Positions 26,662 to 34,940 are shown, counted from the stretch's first letter. The stretch: 64,000 bases of DNA from Phascolarctobacterium faecium DSM 14760 (GCF_003269275.1 NZ_QLTS01000004.1:62001-126000); one strand, 5' to 3'. Notes: generated by a model from the sequence alone, not told the origin. Program-made: numbers and translations.

Positions 26662-27658
26662 AGAAGTAAATGTCCTGCGGGTAAGTATGGTTTGCCTGGT
26701 TTTAGTGGCAGTATTATTATTGCTGGCTGTTGTTGCGCTGGGAGTTGGTAGTGCCGGGTATTCGCTGCAGCAGATCATACAGGCTCTTTTTTATGATGAA
26801 AGCGGACCGGTGAGGGTAGTTGTTTATAATTTGCGGTTACCGCGTCTGATTATGGCAGTCGAAGTAGGGGCCTGCCTTGCTGTTGCAGGTGCTCTTTTGC
26901 AGGCTGTCATGCGTAACCCTCTGGCTGATCCTGGGATTATAGGCGTCTCTGCCGGTGCGGCTACTGCGGCAACGACGATTCTACTGTTGTTTCCGACTTT
27001 GGTTTCATCAGTGCCGCTTTTTGCTTTTGGCGGTGCGGCATTGGCCTGTGTACTTATTTATTTGCTGGCCTGGCGCGATGGGATTGATACTGTCAGAATA
27101 ATTTTGTCCGGTGTTGCGATAAATACGGTTTTGGGAGCGTATAACTCCTTTTTGCAATTATTGAATTCTGATAATCTTTCCAGTGTTTTATCTTTTATGA
27201 ACGGCAGTCTTTCGGGACGTTCCTGGGATCATGTTTATATCATTACGGTGTATTCTTTTATTGGTCTTGTTTTAGGCGTATGCTGTATAAAAAATGCCAA
27301 CATTTTGCAGCTGGGTGACGAAATGGCTCAAAGCCTGGGTGTAAATGTAACTTTTGTACGTATCTTTTTATCTGCGGTGGCTGCTTTTTTGGCAGCTGCG
27401 ACGGTAGCAGAGGCCGGTATGATCGGTTTTGTAGGGCTGGTTGTCCCGCATATTGCGAGAATGATGGTTGGCTCCGACTATAAAGCACTGCTGCCGGTGA
27501 GTATGCTTTTGGGTGCGGTGATTCTTCTGGCGGCAGATACTTTGGGGAGGACACTTATACCTGGGATGGAGATACCTGTAGGTATTGTTATGGCAGTTAC
27601 CGGCGGACCGTTTTTCTTGTATATGTTAAGAAAGAAGGGCAAAGTAAGTGGAAGTTAA
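26654..27658 (+). CDS. FecCD/BtuC-type ABC importer permease
   Basis: Inner-membrane channel subunit of a type II importer for iron chelates, haem or cobalamin. The 334-residue protein is very hydrophobic, with about ten membrane helices. It has the family motifs RLPRLIMAVEVGACLAVAGALLQ (residues 55-77), NPLADPGIIGVSAGA near 86 and GFVGLVVPHIARMMVG near 258, where the coupling helix contacts the ATPase. It overlaps both neighbours. One permease serves two binding proteins here, unless one of them pairs with a transporter elsewhere. Confidence 0.93.
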   Translation: MGKEVNVLRVSMVCLVLVAVLLLLAVVALGVGSAGYSLQQIIQALFYDESGPVRVVVYNLRLPRLIMAVEVGACLAVAGALLQAVMRNPLADPGIIGVSAGAATAATTILLLFPTLVSSVPLFAFGGAALACVLIYLLAWRDGIDTVRIILSGVAINTVLGAYNSFLQLLNSDNLSSVLSFMNGSLSGRSWDHVYIITVYSFIGLVLGVCCIKNANILQLGDEMAQSLGVNVTFVRIFLSAVAAFLAAATVAEAGMIGFVGLVVPHIARMMVGSDYKALLPVSMLLGAVILLAADTLGRTLIPGMEIPVGIVMAVTGGPFFLYMLRKKGKVSGS

Positions 27659-28427
27659 GGGTGAAAAATTAGAGATCGGTTACGATGGGCGTATTGTAGT
27701 CAGGGAAATGGATATTACTGTAAAAAAAGGTGAGATCACGACTATCGTCGGCCCTAACGGTTCAGGTAAATCTACTCTGCTGAAAGCGCTGACACGATTG
27801 CTGCGCTGTAGTATGGGCTGCGTCTATCTGAATCAGGAGGATCTGTACAATATCGACAGTAAAAAACTTGCCAAATGTATTGGTGTTTTGCCGCAGCGCC
27901 ATTGCGCACCTCCTGATTTTAAAGTCAGAGATTTAGTAGGTTATGGGCGCGTACCCTATCAGAAGTGGTACGAACATAATACGGAAGAAGATGAAAAGAT
28001 AATAGAGTGGGCCTTGAAAGCAACAGGTACCTGGGCTCTGCGGGATAAATCTATTCAGGAATGCTCGGGCGGGGAATCGCAGCGGGTATGGATAGCTACC
28101 GTATTGGCGCAGCAGCCGGAAATTTTGTTTTTGGATGAGCCGACTACATATTTGGACATTGCGCATCAGCAGGAAACGATGAAACTTGTAAAAAGGCTGA
28201 ACCATGAGGCGGGGATCGGCGTAGTGATGGTCCTGCACGATTTAAGTCATGCGCTGGAGATCAGTGACCGGATCATAGTTTTGAAAAATGGCTGTAAGTA
28301 TGGTGAAGGTCGTCCGCAGGATATTATCACACCTAAAATGATGCGTGAGGTTTACGACGTAGATTGTGATGTAGTGCAGATTCCTGGGCGTAAGAAGCCT
28401 TTAATTATGTTTAAAGAAATAAGTTGA
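27648..28427 (+). CDS. FecE/BtuD-type ABC importer ATPase
   Basis: ATPase subunit of the importer. The 259-residue protein has Walker A GPNGSGKST (about 35-43), the Q-loop in GVLPQRH, the signature CSGGESQRV near residue 139 (ESQ instead of the common QQQ/QRQ), Walker B ILFLDEP near 160 and the H-loop VLHDL near 197. Translation starts at GTG 27648 inside the permease gene, with GAAGGG upstream. The stop lies 15 bases before the NifD-like gene. Confidence 0.93.
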   Translation: MEVKGEKLEIGYDGRIVVREMDITVKKGEITTIVGPNGSGKSTLLKALTRLLRCSMGCVYLNQEDLYNIDSKKLAKCIGVLPQRHCAPPDFKVRDLVGYGRVPYQKWYEHNTEEDEKIIEWALKATGTWALRDKSIQECSGGESQRVWIATVLAQQPEILFLDEPTTYLDIAHQQETMKLVKRLNHEAGIGVVMVLHDLSHALEISDRIIVLKNGCKYGEGRPQDIITPKMMREVYDVDCDVVQIPGRKKPLIMFKEIS

Positions 28428-28442
28428 TAAAAGGAGTTTTTT

Positions 28443-29744
28443 ATGGCGATGGATGGAAAAGAGCTGGTTGAAAAACTTGCTAAATTGAGTCAGGTACAAA
28501 GCATTAAAGATATACCACAGCTTACTCATGCTTTGTTCCCGGGGACACACTGTCCTCTGATGGGTGCGGCTATGGCTGTTGGTGGCATCAAGGACAGCCT
28601 GATCGTTGTGGTTGGTACGGATGAATGCACTTATTACACTAAAAGTATGACCATACATTCTGAAAAATTTGGGGGCATTGACGGCCGTTGTGTTTCAGTC
28701 GTGTTGGATGACCATGATGTAACCTTTGGCAGTGCGGAAAAGGTACAGGAAGCTTTTAAAGAAATAATTGAAGAATATCGCCCCCAATGTGTATTTTTGG
28801 TAACTACCTGTGTCATTGAAATAATTGGTGATGACTTTGACGCTATTTCAGAAGGTCTCAGTGAGCTTTATGGTATTCCGGTGCTGCCGGTTCATACTGA
28901 GCATTTTAAATGTGAGGACCATTTGCCTGGTCTGGAACGAACGATTACTGTTTGTGCTGAAATGATGAAATCGTGTGATAGTGACAACAGTGTCAATTTG
29001 CTGGGGCAGAGAATGGGTGATTTTGCAACGACGGAGCTTTATGCCATGCTGCAGAAAGCCGGCGTAAAAATCGGTTTGCAGCTGCCATGCGGCTGTTCGG
29101 TAGACGATATAAAAAATGCTGCTGCAGCGAAAGTGAATATTGTCGTTAATGATATTGCGCTGCCGCTGGCCCAAAAGATGCAGGAAAAATTTGGTATTCC
29201 TTACGTTTACTTTAATAAATTTGTTATTCCCGAAAAAATCTATGAAGCCTATAAAAATCTTTTTGGGTATTTAGAGCTGGAACTGCCGGGAGAATTGGAA
29301 GGACTTTATCAAAACGCAAGAGAGAAAATCGAAAAAAACAAGGGTGAATTGGAGGGTATTACTTATATTTACGGGAATACGCCGTATGCAGTTTTTGAAA
29401 TGAACTGTTTCCTCAGTTCCCTGGGAATGGTGCCTCAGGTGATTCAAACCAACAGATATACAGAAGCAGATGAACCTTATGCAAAAGAAATATTGCAGTA
29501 TACAGACCCTTATGTTTGCAAAGCGGCTAATATCGCGCCGCTGCAATATGTGTATGATGTATTGTCTCCTTATTTATATTTGGGACATGAGTTTGGCAAC
29601 AGGCTGCGTCAAAAAGGTATTGCCATTGTTCACAGCGACAGAGCGAGTGGCATGCTGGGTTTTGAAGTTACAGGATATTTACTGCAGCAGTTAGTCAAGT
29701 CTGTTAGGGAAGCCAAAGAATATAGAAAGGAGCTGGGCTTATGA
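28443..29744 (+). CDS. NifD/BchN-like nitrogenase-type catalytic subunit
   Basis: The 433-residue product belongs to the nitrogenase component 1 superfamily. Three cysteines fall where NifD/BchN bind their iron-sulfur cluster: Cys37 in GTHCPLM, Cys62 in GTDECTYY and Cys123 in TTCVIEIIGDD. The FeMo-cofactor ligands of NifD appear absent: the Cys275 region aligns to NIVVNDIALPLAQ and the His442 region to a sequence without the histidine (SDRASGMLGFEVTGY). This fits DPOR- or CfbD-like enzymes holding a [4Fe-4S] cluster rather than nitrogenase. RBS AAAGGAG. It overlaps the NifK-like gene by four bases. The substrate is unknown; the importer context suggests a tetrapyrrole or metal chelate. Confidence 0.85.
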   Translation: MAMDGKELVEKLAKLSQVQSIKDIPQLTHALFPGTHCPLMGAAMAVGGIKDSLIVVVGTDECTYYTKSMTIHSEKFGGIDGRCVSVVLDDHDVTFGSAEKVQEAFKEIIEEYRPQCVFLVTTCVIEIIGDDFDAISEGLSELYGIPVLPVHTEHFKCEDHLPGLERTITVCAEMMKSCDSDNSVNLLGQRMGDFATTELYAMLQKAGVKIGLQLPCGCSVDDIKNAAAAKVNIVVNDIALPLAQKMQEKFGIPYVYFNKFVIPEKIYEAYKNLFGYLELELPGELEGLYQNAREKIEKNKGELEGITYIYGNTPYAVFEMNCFLSSLGMVPQVIQTNRYTEADEPYAKEILQYTDPYVCKAANIAPLQYVYDVLSPYLYLGHEFGNRLRQKGIAIVHSDRASGMLGFEVTGYLLQQLVKSVREAKEYRKELGL

Positions 29745-30976
29745 GTTTATGCAGATATTTGCCTGTTCCGTCAGATAGAATGGGTATCATTTGGAGTTTG
29801 CTCAGCGTAAAAGACAGCATCATTCTTGAATATGGCCCGGCCGGGACAACTCATTTTAGTATGGGCTTTTATGGAACTTTAGGAGTAGACTGGCAGCATA
29901 GGCTGTTTACAACACATATGAACGAAGACGATGTGGTCATGGGCGATGTTACCCGTTTGGAAGAAGCTATTGTCGAATTGGATAAAAGCTATGAACCAAA
30001 AGTTATTTTTGTCGTGGCATCTTCTATTTCCGCAGTTATTGGTACTGATATAAAAGGCGTTTGTAATTATATGCAGAAAGAAGTTCAGGCTAAGCTGGTT
30101 GCATTTGAGCAGGGCGGATTTAGGGGTGATTACAGCATAGGTCTGACTGAAGTTTATAAATTGCTGGTCAATAATCTTCCATGTAAAGAACAGAAAAAGA
30201 GAAAGAAAGTGTTTAATATTATTGGCGCGTCAATGGGCAGTTATCGTGCCGCATCGGATGTCTGGGAGCTGCAGAACTTGATACGTGAAGCCTTTGGTTA
30301 TGAATTGCATACCTGCCTGTGCCACGAAACATCTGTTGATGAAATCGGTGATATCGGAACAGCTGAAATAAATTTGGTAATGCGTCAGGAAGGTTTACCG
30401 GCAGCAGAAGTGCTGAAAAATAAATTTGATATGCCATTTGTTGTCAGTGCTCCTTACGGTTATGCAGCAACTTTAACATGGTTGGAAGAAGTCGGTAAAA
30501 TTCTGGGACAGCTACCTGACGTTAAAATGTGCGCCAGATTACGTCTTAAAGCACAGAATACAGCGTCTTTAAAAATGTATGCTATGATGATGGGCAGAAA
30601 AAAAACACCTCAGGCAGCTGTGATCGGCGAGTATGACCTGGTTAAAGGGTTGAGTGCTTTTCTTCGGTCTGTAGGGATCGATGTTAAGTATAAACTTTGC
30701 AGCCATTCTTTAAAAAGTATCGTTGAGCCTGAGTTGGATATTCAGTATATATCTGTGGAAAAAGAAAAAATTGATATATTAAAAAAAATGCAGAAGACAC
30801 TTGTTCTGGCAGACGATGTTTCGCACAGGCTTTGTGATAGCAGTAATGTCGTAGTGAGAGTAAGCGCTCCTTTTATTGACGGAGCCCAGATAGCGACACA
30901 TTTGCCGTTGCTTGGCGAAAAGGGGACAGATTTCTTACTGGAAACTATCGAAGCATATTATCAGACTTTAGCTTAA
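29741..30976 (+). CDS. NifK/BchB-like nitrogenase-type subunit lacking cluster cysteines
   Basis: The 411-residue partner of the NifD-like protein. Superfamily features are clear: EYGPAGTTHFSMG near residue 30, THMNEDDVVMGD near 58 and FVVASSISAVIGTDI near 99. At the three positions where NifK has cysteines, it has Thr36 (GPAGT), a non-cysteine before THMNEDD, and Ser (ASSIS). In BchB the first of these is the aspartate that completes the cluster; here it is threonine. The cluster would therefore be held mainly by the NifD-like chain, with the fourth ligand unknown. Start ATG overlaps the previous stop (ATGA). Last gene of the operon. Confidence 0.83.
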   Translation: MSLCRYLPVPSDRMGIIWSLLSVKDSIILEYGPAGTTHFSMGFYGTLGVDWQHRLFTTHMNEDDVVMGDVTRLEEAIVELDKSYEPKVIFVVASSISAVIGTDIKGVCNYMQKEVQAKLVAFEQGGFRGDYSIGLTEVYKLLVNNLPCKEQKKRKKVFNIIGASMGSYRAASDVWELQNLIREAFGYELHTCLCHETSVDEIGDIGTAEINLVMRQEGLPAAEVLKNKFDMPFVVSAPYGYAATLTWLEEVGKILGQLPDVKMCARLRLKAQNTASLKMYAMMMGRKKTPQAAVIGEYDLVKGLSAFLRSVGIDVKYKLCSHSLKSIVEPELDIQYISVEKEKIDILKKMQKTLVLADDVSHRLCDSSNVVVRVSAPFIDGAQIATHLPLLGEKGTDFLLETIEAYYQTLA

Positions 30977-30986
30977 TAATGAAAAC

Positions 30987-31030
30987 TTTAAGTATCCCCT
31001 CGAGATATAATACGTGAGGGGATACTTAAA
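30987..31030. repeat. Perfect 15-base hairpin after the reductase operon
   Basis: Arms 30987-31001 and 31016-31030 are perfectly complementary around a 14-base loop. The plus strand is followed by A-rich, not T-rich, sequence, so a standard plus-strand terminator is doubtful. It could stabilise or process the mRNA end. Confidence 0.55.
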
Positions 31031-31038
31031 AACAAAAG

Positions 31039-31054
31039 GTTAGCTAAGGCTAAC
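31039..31054. promoter_or_regulatory. DtxR-like operator candidate upstream of the ChaN-like gene
   Basis: GTTAGCTAAGGCTAAC agrees at 14 of 16 bases with the palindrome core over the promoter at 24736-24801. It lies 150 bases before the ChaN-like ATG. The rest of the gap 30977-31203 has no gene I can support and no clear promoter; TATAAT-like sequence occurs near 31130. Confidence 0.45.
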
Positions 31055-31203
31055 TTGACGCGTAAGAAAAATTTTTCTGGACAGGCTAAATGCCGGTAAG
31101 TTATGGGCCTGAAAGATTCCATACTATATTTTTATAATAAAAAGGAGGCTGACGCTGTTGTTGTTTTAGTATTCATTATAAGGAAATTTTAGGGGGAGTT
31201 CGA

Positions 31204-32106
31204 ATGAAACGGTTTTTAAAATTTTTATGCATGTGCCTCATTATGAGTATGGCGGAATCAGCACATGCCGCATTGCCAACAGTAAAAGATACGGTGATTA
31301 TTTCTGCGGCAGACAGAAAAGCCGTTACTCTTGCTGAAATGGCTGAAAACTTTGTTGATTATGATGTAGTTTTTTTTGGTGAATTTCATGATCAGGATGT
31401 ACTGCATGAGCTGGAATATGAAATGCTGCAGCAACTGTATGCCATTCATGGTGACAAGCTTGTTTTGTCACTGGAAATGTTTGAGGCAGATAACCAGTTC
31501 GTTTTAAATGAGTATTTAGCCGGTAGAATTACGGAGGAGGAATTTCTGGCAAAATCGCGTCCCTGGCCAAGATATAAAACAGATTACCGTCAGCTGGTAG
31601 AATTTGCAAAAGCACATAAGCTGCCAGTCTTAGCCAGCAATATACCACGTTTTTTAGCAGCAAAATTGGCGAAAGAGGGAACTTTAGCTGCAGTAGCAGA
31701 GCTGGATAAGCAATATTTACCGGTCAGGACCTATGCGCCTGCAGGAAAGTATAAAGAGAAATTTGCTGCTTATATGACTAAGGGGCAAACACCGATGCGA
31801 ATTCCCCAGGAACGGATAGATCAGGTATTTGCCGCACAGTGCATAAAAGATGACAAGATGGCGGAAAGTATTTTTTATTATTGGCAGGATAATCAGGATA
31901 AGGTAATTTTTCATATCAACGGCTGCTTTCATTCTGACGGACATTTGGGAACTGTCGAAAAATTGGAAGCATTGAATCCGGCGTTAAAAGTAGGTGTAAT
32001 TACGCCTAAAGACATGCCGGAATCTAAAAACTATATGGAAACCTATGCTGATGATAAAAAAGACGGCGAATATATTATTTATTTTCCAAGAGTAGAAAAA
32101 GAATAA
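31204..32106 (+). CDS. ChaN-like haem-binding uptake protein (Tiki superfamily)
   Basis: The ChaN family contains iron-regulated haem-binding proteins such as Campylobacter ChaN. The 300-residue protein has a signal peptide ending AHA (residue 22) without a lipobox, so it is probably soluble in the periplasm. Conserved family motifs: VVFFGEFHDQ with Glu60 and His62, LVLSLEMFE near residue 87, LPVLASNIPR near 138 and HINGCFHSDGHLGT near 238. It lies just before a TonB-dependent receptor. With the reductase operon upstream, this points to haem or another tetrapyrrole as ligand, although the B12 riboswitch points to corrinoids. Confidence 0.82.
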   Translation: MKRFLKFLCMCLIMSMAESAHAALPTVKDTVIISAADRKAVTLAEMAENFVDYDVVFFGEFHDQDVLHELEYEMLQQLYAIHGDKLVLSLEMFEADNQFVLNEYLAGRITEEEFLAKSRPWPRYKTDYRQLVEFAKAHKLPVLASNIPRFLAAKLAKEGTLAAVAELDKQYLPVRTYAPAGKYKEKFAAYMTKGQTPMRIPQERIDQVFAAQCIKDDKMAESIFYYWQDNQDKVIFHINGCFHSDGHLGTVEKLEALNPALKVGVITPKDMPESKNYMETYADDKKDGEYIIYFPRVEKE

Positions 32107-32125
32107 TGATCAGAGGAAGGATATT

Positions 32126-33982
32126 ATGATGAAAATAAAAAACAAACAATTTTTCAACAGGAAAATATTGATGACATTAGTTGTTGGCACAAATGTCATT
32201 TTGGGGGGCACAGCGGTATATGCTGAAGAACCACAGAAATTTACTTTAGATGAATATGTGGTAACTGCTACCCGTACAGAATTGAGCAGAAAAGAAGTTC
32301 CTCAGAGTGTGGAAGTTATAACAAAAGAGGATATCCAGAATATTGGGGCAACCAATGTTATAGATGCCTTACGTACGGCGACTAACATAGAAATACCGGA
32401 AGCTGCGGGTGTAGGGCACACTTTGGGAATCAGAGGCAGCGGGAAAAATGATGTTTTGGTTTTGCTTAACGGGCGTCGTATTCCCGGCGAAGGGTATGGC
32501 CAGGTTTCTACTAATACCTATGTGCTGTCACGGCTGAATGTGAACAATATAGAACGAATCGAAGTGCTTCGCGGGCCATCAGGTGCATTATATGGATCAG
32601 AGGCCTCAGCTGGTGTTATTAATATTATTACGAAAAAATCTGAAAAAAAATCAATGACTGTAGGTGTAGCTACAAATAGCCGTGAAATGAGTAATTATTA
32701 CCATTTTGACAGCGGCAAAGACGGTAAGTTAAGTGCTGCTTTTGATGCTAACTTTACTAAAGTCCGCTATTTTAAATGGGATGATGCCAATATGAGTAAA
32801 TATTTTGGACCGACTCAAAATTATAGCTTGGATGTAGATTATGAAATGGACCAAAACAACAGTTTAAATTTATATCTGAACTATGAGAATACCAATCAGC
32901 AGTTCAAAAAATTTACCAGTGCCAGCGGTCCTTTTTCTTATTTAGGTATATATAATGTAGATAGGAAAAGTGCCAGCCTTACTTATAACGGACAGAATGA
33001 TAACAGTAATTATATGCTAAGCGCAACTTACGGTGAATTAAAAAAAGATGTTACCAGTGCTATGAGCGCAAACAGTGTGGGAAGCTCCAAATTTAATTTT
33101 TGGAATATTGAAGCACGTGATACGATCAAGCTAGACAATAATAATCGTTTGACTTTCGGCGGCGAGTTCAGAACTGACGGTCGCAAAGACAGCAGTATTG
33201 ACGAAAGTTCTGATCAATATTCTTTATTTATACATGACGAATTGAAACTGGGTGAGAAACTACTGCTGATTCCGGCTGTTCGCTATGATCACCATGACAG
33301 CTTTGGCAGCGAGACTTCTCCGAATATTGGCGCGACATATTCCTTTACAGAGGCCTCAAGGCTTAAGGCTAATTATGGAGAAGGTTACAGAGCGCCGTCT
33401 ATTTCAGAATTATATGGTACTTATTCCAATCCGAATCTGCGTCCTGAAAAATCAAAGGGATATGAGTTATCATATGAACAGGAATTTGGCGATGATACTG
33501 CAGTTAAATTAACATATTTCAAAAACAAAAAGACTGATGCCATTGCTATGGATTACAGTTTAGCGCCTAATTATCAATATATGAATATAGAAAAGTCTTC
33601 TTCAGAGGGTGTTGAATTTGAAATCAAGCATGACTTGGGAAATGGTTTTACAGTAATCGGTAATTATGATTATCTGGATGCTATGAATGATAAGACTAAT
33701 ACACGTTTGAATTACAGCGCCCGTAATACTTATACAGCAAAATTGATGTGGACAGAGCCTGTAAAACAGGAATGGAATATTACTGCCTGGAATAAGTGGT
33801 ATTCTGATTATAGGGCAGACAGTGAAGATCACAGTATCAATACGTTTAATTTTGTCGTTAATAAACGCTGGGGCGATAAATATCGTGCTTATGCCGGAAT
33901 CGATAATCTTTTTGATAAAAAGATTACCAGTATGCGTTATTCGGGAAGGTTGTGGCGTGTTGGTGCGGAAATGACCTTCTAA
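32126..33982 (+). CDS. TonB-dependent outer-membrane receptor, second copy
   Basis: The 618-residue receptor has a signal peptide ending VYA-EEP, a TonB box region EYVVTATR, a plug domain with VLVLLNGRRIPGEG and GALYGSEASAGVINIITKK (near residues 110 and 155), and a barrel ending in a phenylalanine (EMTF). It resembles colicin-I/BtuB-type receptors and shares the N-terminal pattern of the receptor at 20786, but it is not a recent duplicate. ATG 32126 or 32129 could be the start; AGGAAGG lies upstream. It follows the ChaN-like gene by 19 bases and ends with a terminator, so the two form one unit. Confidence 0.9.
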   Translation: MMKIKNKQFFNRKILMTLVVGTNVILGGTAVYAEEPQKFTLDEYVVTATRTELSRKEVPQSVEVITKEDIQNIGATNVIDALRTATNIEIPEAAGVGHTLGIRGSGKNDVLVLLNGRRIPGEGYGQVSTNTYVLSRLNVNNIERIEVLRGPSGALYGSEASAGVINIITKKSEKKSMTVGVATNSREMSNYYHFDSGKDGKLSAAFDANFTKVRYFKWDDANMSKYFGPTQNYSLDVDYEMDQNNSLNLYLNYENTNQQFKKFTSASGPFSYLGIYNVDRKSASLTYNGQNDNSNYMLSATYGELKKDVTSAMSANSVGSSKFNFWNIEARDTIKLDNNNRLTFGGEFRTDGRKDSSIDESSDQYSLFIHDELKLGEKLLLIPAVRYDHHDSFGSETSPNIGATYSFTEASRLKANYGEGYRAPSISELYGTYSNPNLRPEKSKGYELSYEQEFGDDTAVKLTYFKNKKTDAIAMDYSLAPNYQYMNIEKSSSEGVEFEIKHDLGNGFTVIGNYDYLDAMNDKTNTRLNYSARNTYTAKLMWTEPVKQEWNITAWNKWYSDYRADSEDHSINTFNFVVNKRWGDKYRAYAGIDNLFDKKITSMRYSGRLWRVGAEMTF

Positions 33983-34003
33983 AAATTGTATGCAGGATTT
34001 GAA

Positions 34004-34031
34004 AAAGCTGCTGCCTTTGGGCAGCAGCTTT
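34004..34031 (+). terminator. Terminator after the second TonB receptor gene
   Basis: Perfect 12-base stem (34004-34015 with 34020-34031) followed by CTTTG; closes the accessory cluster. Confidence 0.75.
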
Positions 34032-34113
34032 CTTTGCTATCAGCAGTGCATTTGTGCTACAATAATAAATTATAGATTAGTAATTGAGCATAAAAGGATA
34101 GAGAGGTGTTAGC

Positions 34114-34785
34114 ATGGGACAGCCTAAAATCACAGAGATAGAGGCGCAGCTTGGCGAGTGGGAATTTTTAAAAGAACTGCCGCAGGAAATAGATGGCTTT
34201 AAGTTAACAATGGGACAGGGAATAGACGGACAGATCTTAACGATTGCTTCATATAGTAATGAAGCAATGCACAGCAAGCTTGATTTGATTTATACTTCGG
34301 AAACCTTTGATTATGTACCTGTAAAAACGATTGGCATGCATACGTTTAGAGATATTCGCTATTTTTGCCGCGACAGGGATAAATTTGCTAAAATGATGCA
34401 TGAGAAGCTGCCGGAGCTTTTAGCGGACGTGAACAGGGAAAAGAAGCATCAGATGGGAACCTTGATAGAGGAAGCCGGGCTTCTGAACTGGGCGTATACC
34501 GGCAAGCTGCCGCAGAAAATAGGTGCTTTTGAATTGTATATAACTCCTGACAATCCCATCGATTATATCAATGGTTCAACGCTTTTTATTGATTACAGTG
34601 ACTTTGAACATGGTAATCAGCTGGTGTTTTTCTATAATAGCTTCCGCGATGAGTTTTTTGCTGAAACGAAAAAACGGTTTATGACAGGAATAACACATGA
34701 ATTTGATTGCCGAAATTTAAAAGATCTGGAAAATCTGCTGGATAATAATCTGGAACAGGCATTGCAAAAACTTGGCAAAGCGTAA
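34114..34785 (+). CDS. Conserved hypothetical protein, two-domain repeat (223 residues)
   Basis: I cannot name a family. The protein looks soluble and cytosolic, with no signal peptide or membrane segment. Two halves show a similar pattern: LGEWEFLKELPQEIDGFKLTM (near residue 12) and LLNWAYTGKLPQKIGAFELYI (near 123), which suggests an internal duplication. The end is acidic and helical. RBS GAGAGGTG lies before the ATG. It stands alone between the TonB receptor terminator and the tRNA promoter. Confidence 0.6.
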   Translation: MGQPKITEIEAQLGEWEFLKELPQEIDGFKLTMGQGIDGQILTIASYSNEAMHSKLDLIYTSETFDYVPVKTIGMHTFRDIRYFCRDRDKFAKMMHEKLPELLADVNREKKHQMGTLIEEAGLLNWAYTGKLPQKIGAFELYITPDNPIDYINGSTLFIDYSDFEHGNQLVFFYNSFRDEFFAETKKRFMTGITHEFDCRNLKDLENLLDNNLEQALQKLGKA

Positions 34786-34815
34786 CGAATGTAATAAATT
34801 TATTGTCTGAAACTC

Positions 34816-34844
34816 TTGACATCTTGATGTAAATGCCATATAAT
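34816..34844 (+). promoter_or_regulatory. Consensus promoter of the plus-strand tRNA cluster
   Basis: TTGACA (34816-34821), 17-base spacer, TATAAT (34839-34844), 19 bases before tRNA-Asp. Perfect match to the sigma-A consensus, as expected for stable RNA. Confidence 0.88.
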
Positions 34845-34863
34845 ATGCCTACATGGTTTGAAT

Positions 34864-34940
34864 GGCCCGGTGGTTCAGTTGGTTAGAATGCCGCCCTGTC
34901 ACGGCGGAGGTCGTGGGTTCGAGTCCCATCCGGGTCGCCA
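34864..34940 (+). tRNA. tRNA-Asp (anticodon GTC)
   Basis: 77-base cloverleaf, anticodon GTC, encoded CCA. Identical to the minus-strand copy at 18450-18526. Confidence 0.97.

Noticed and set aside
24896-30976. A nitrogen-fixation locus
   Set aside because: No nifB/E/N, the FeMo-cofactor ligands appear missing in the D-like chain and the K-like chain lacks cluster cysteines.
31031-31203. A second cobalamin riboswitch before the ChaN/TonB pair
   Set aside because: None of the conserved B12 aptamer blocks is present; only the palindromic motif and AT-rich sequence are seen.
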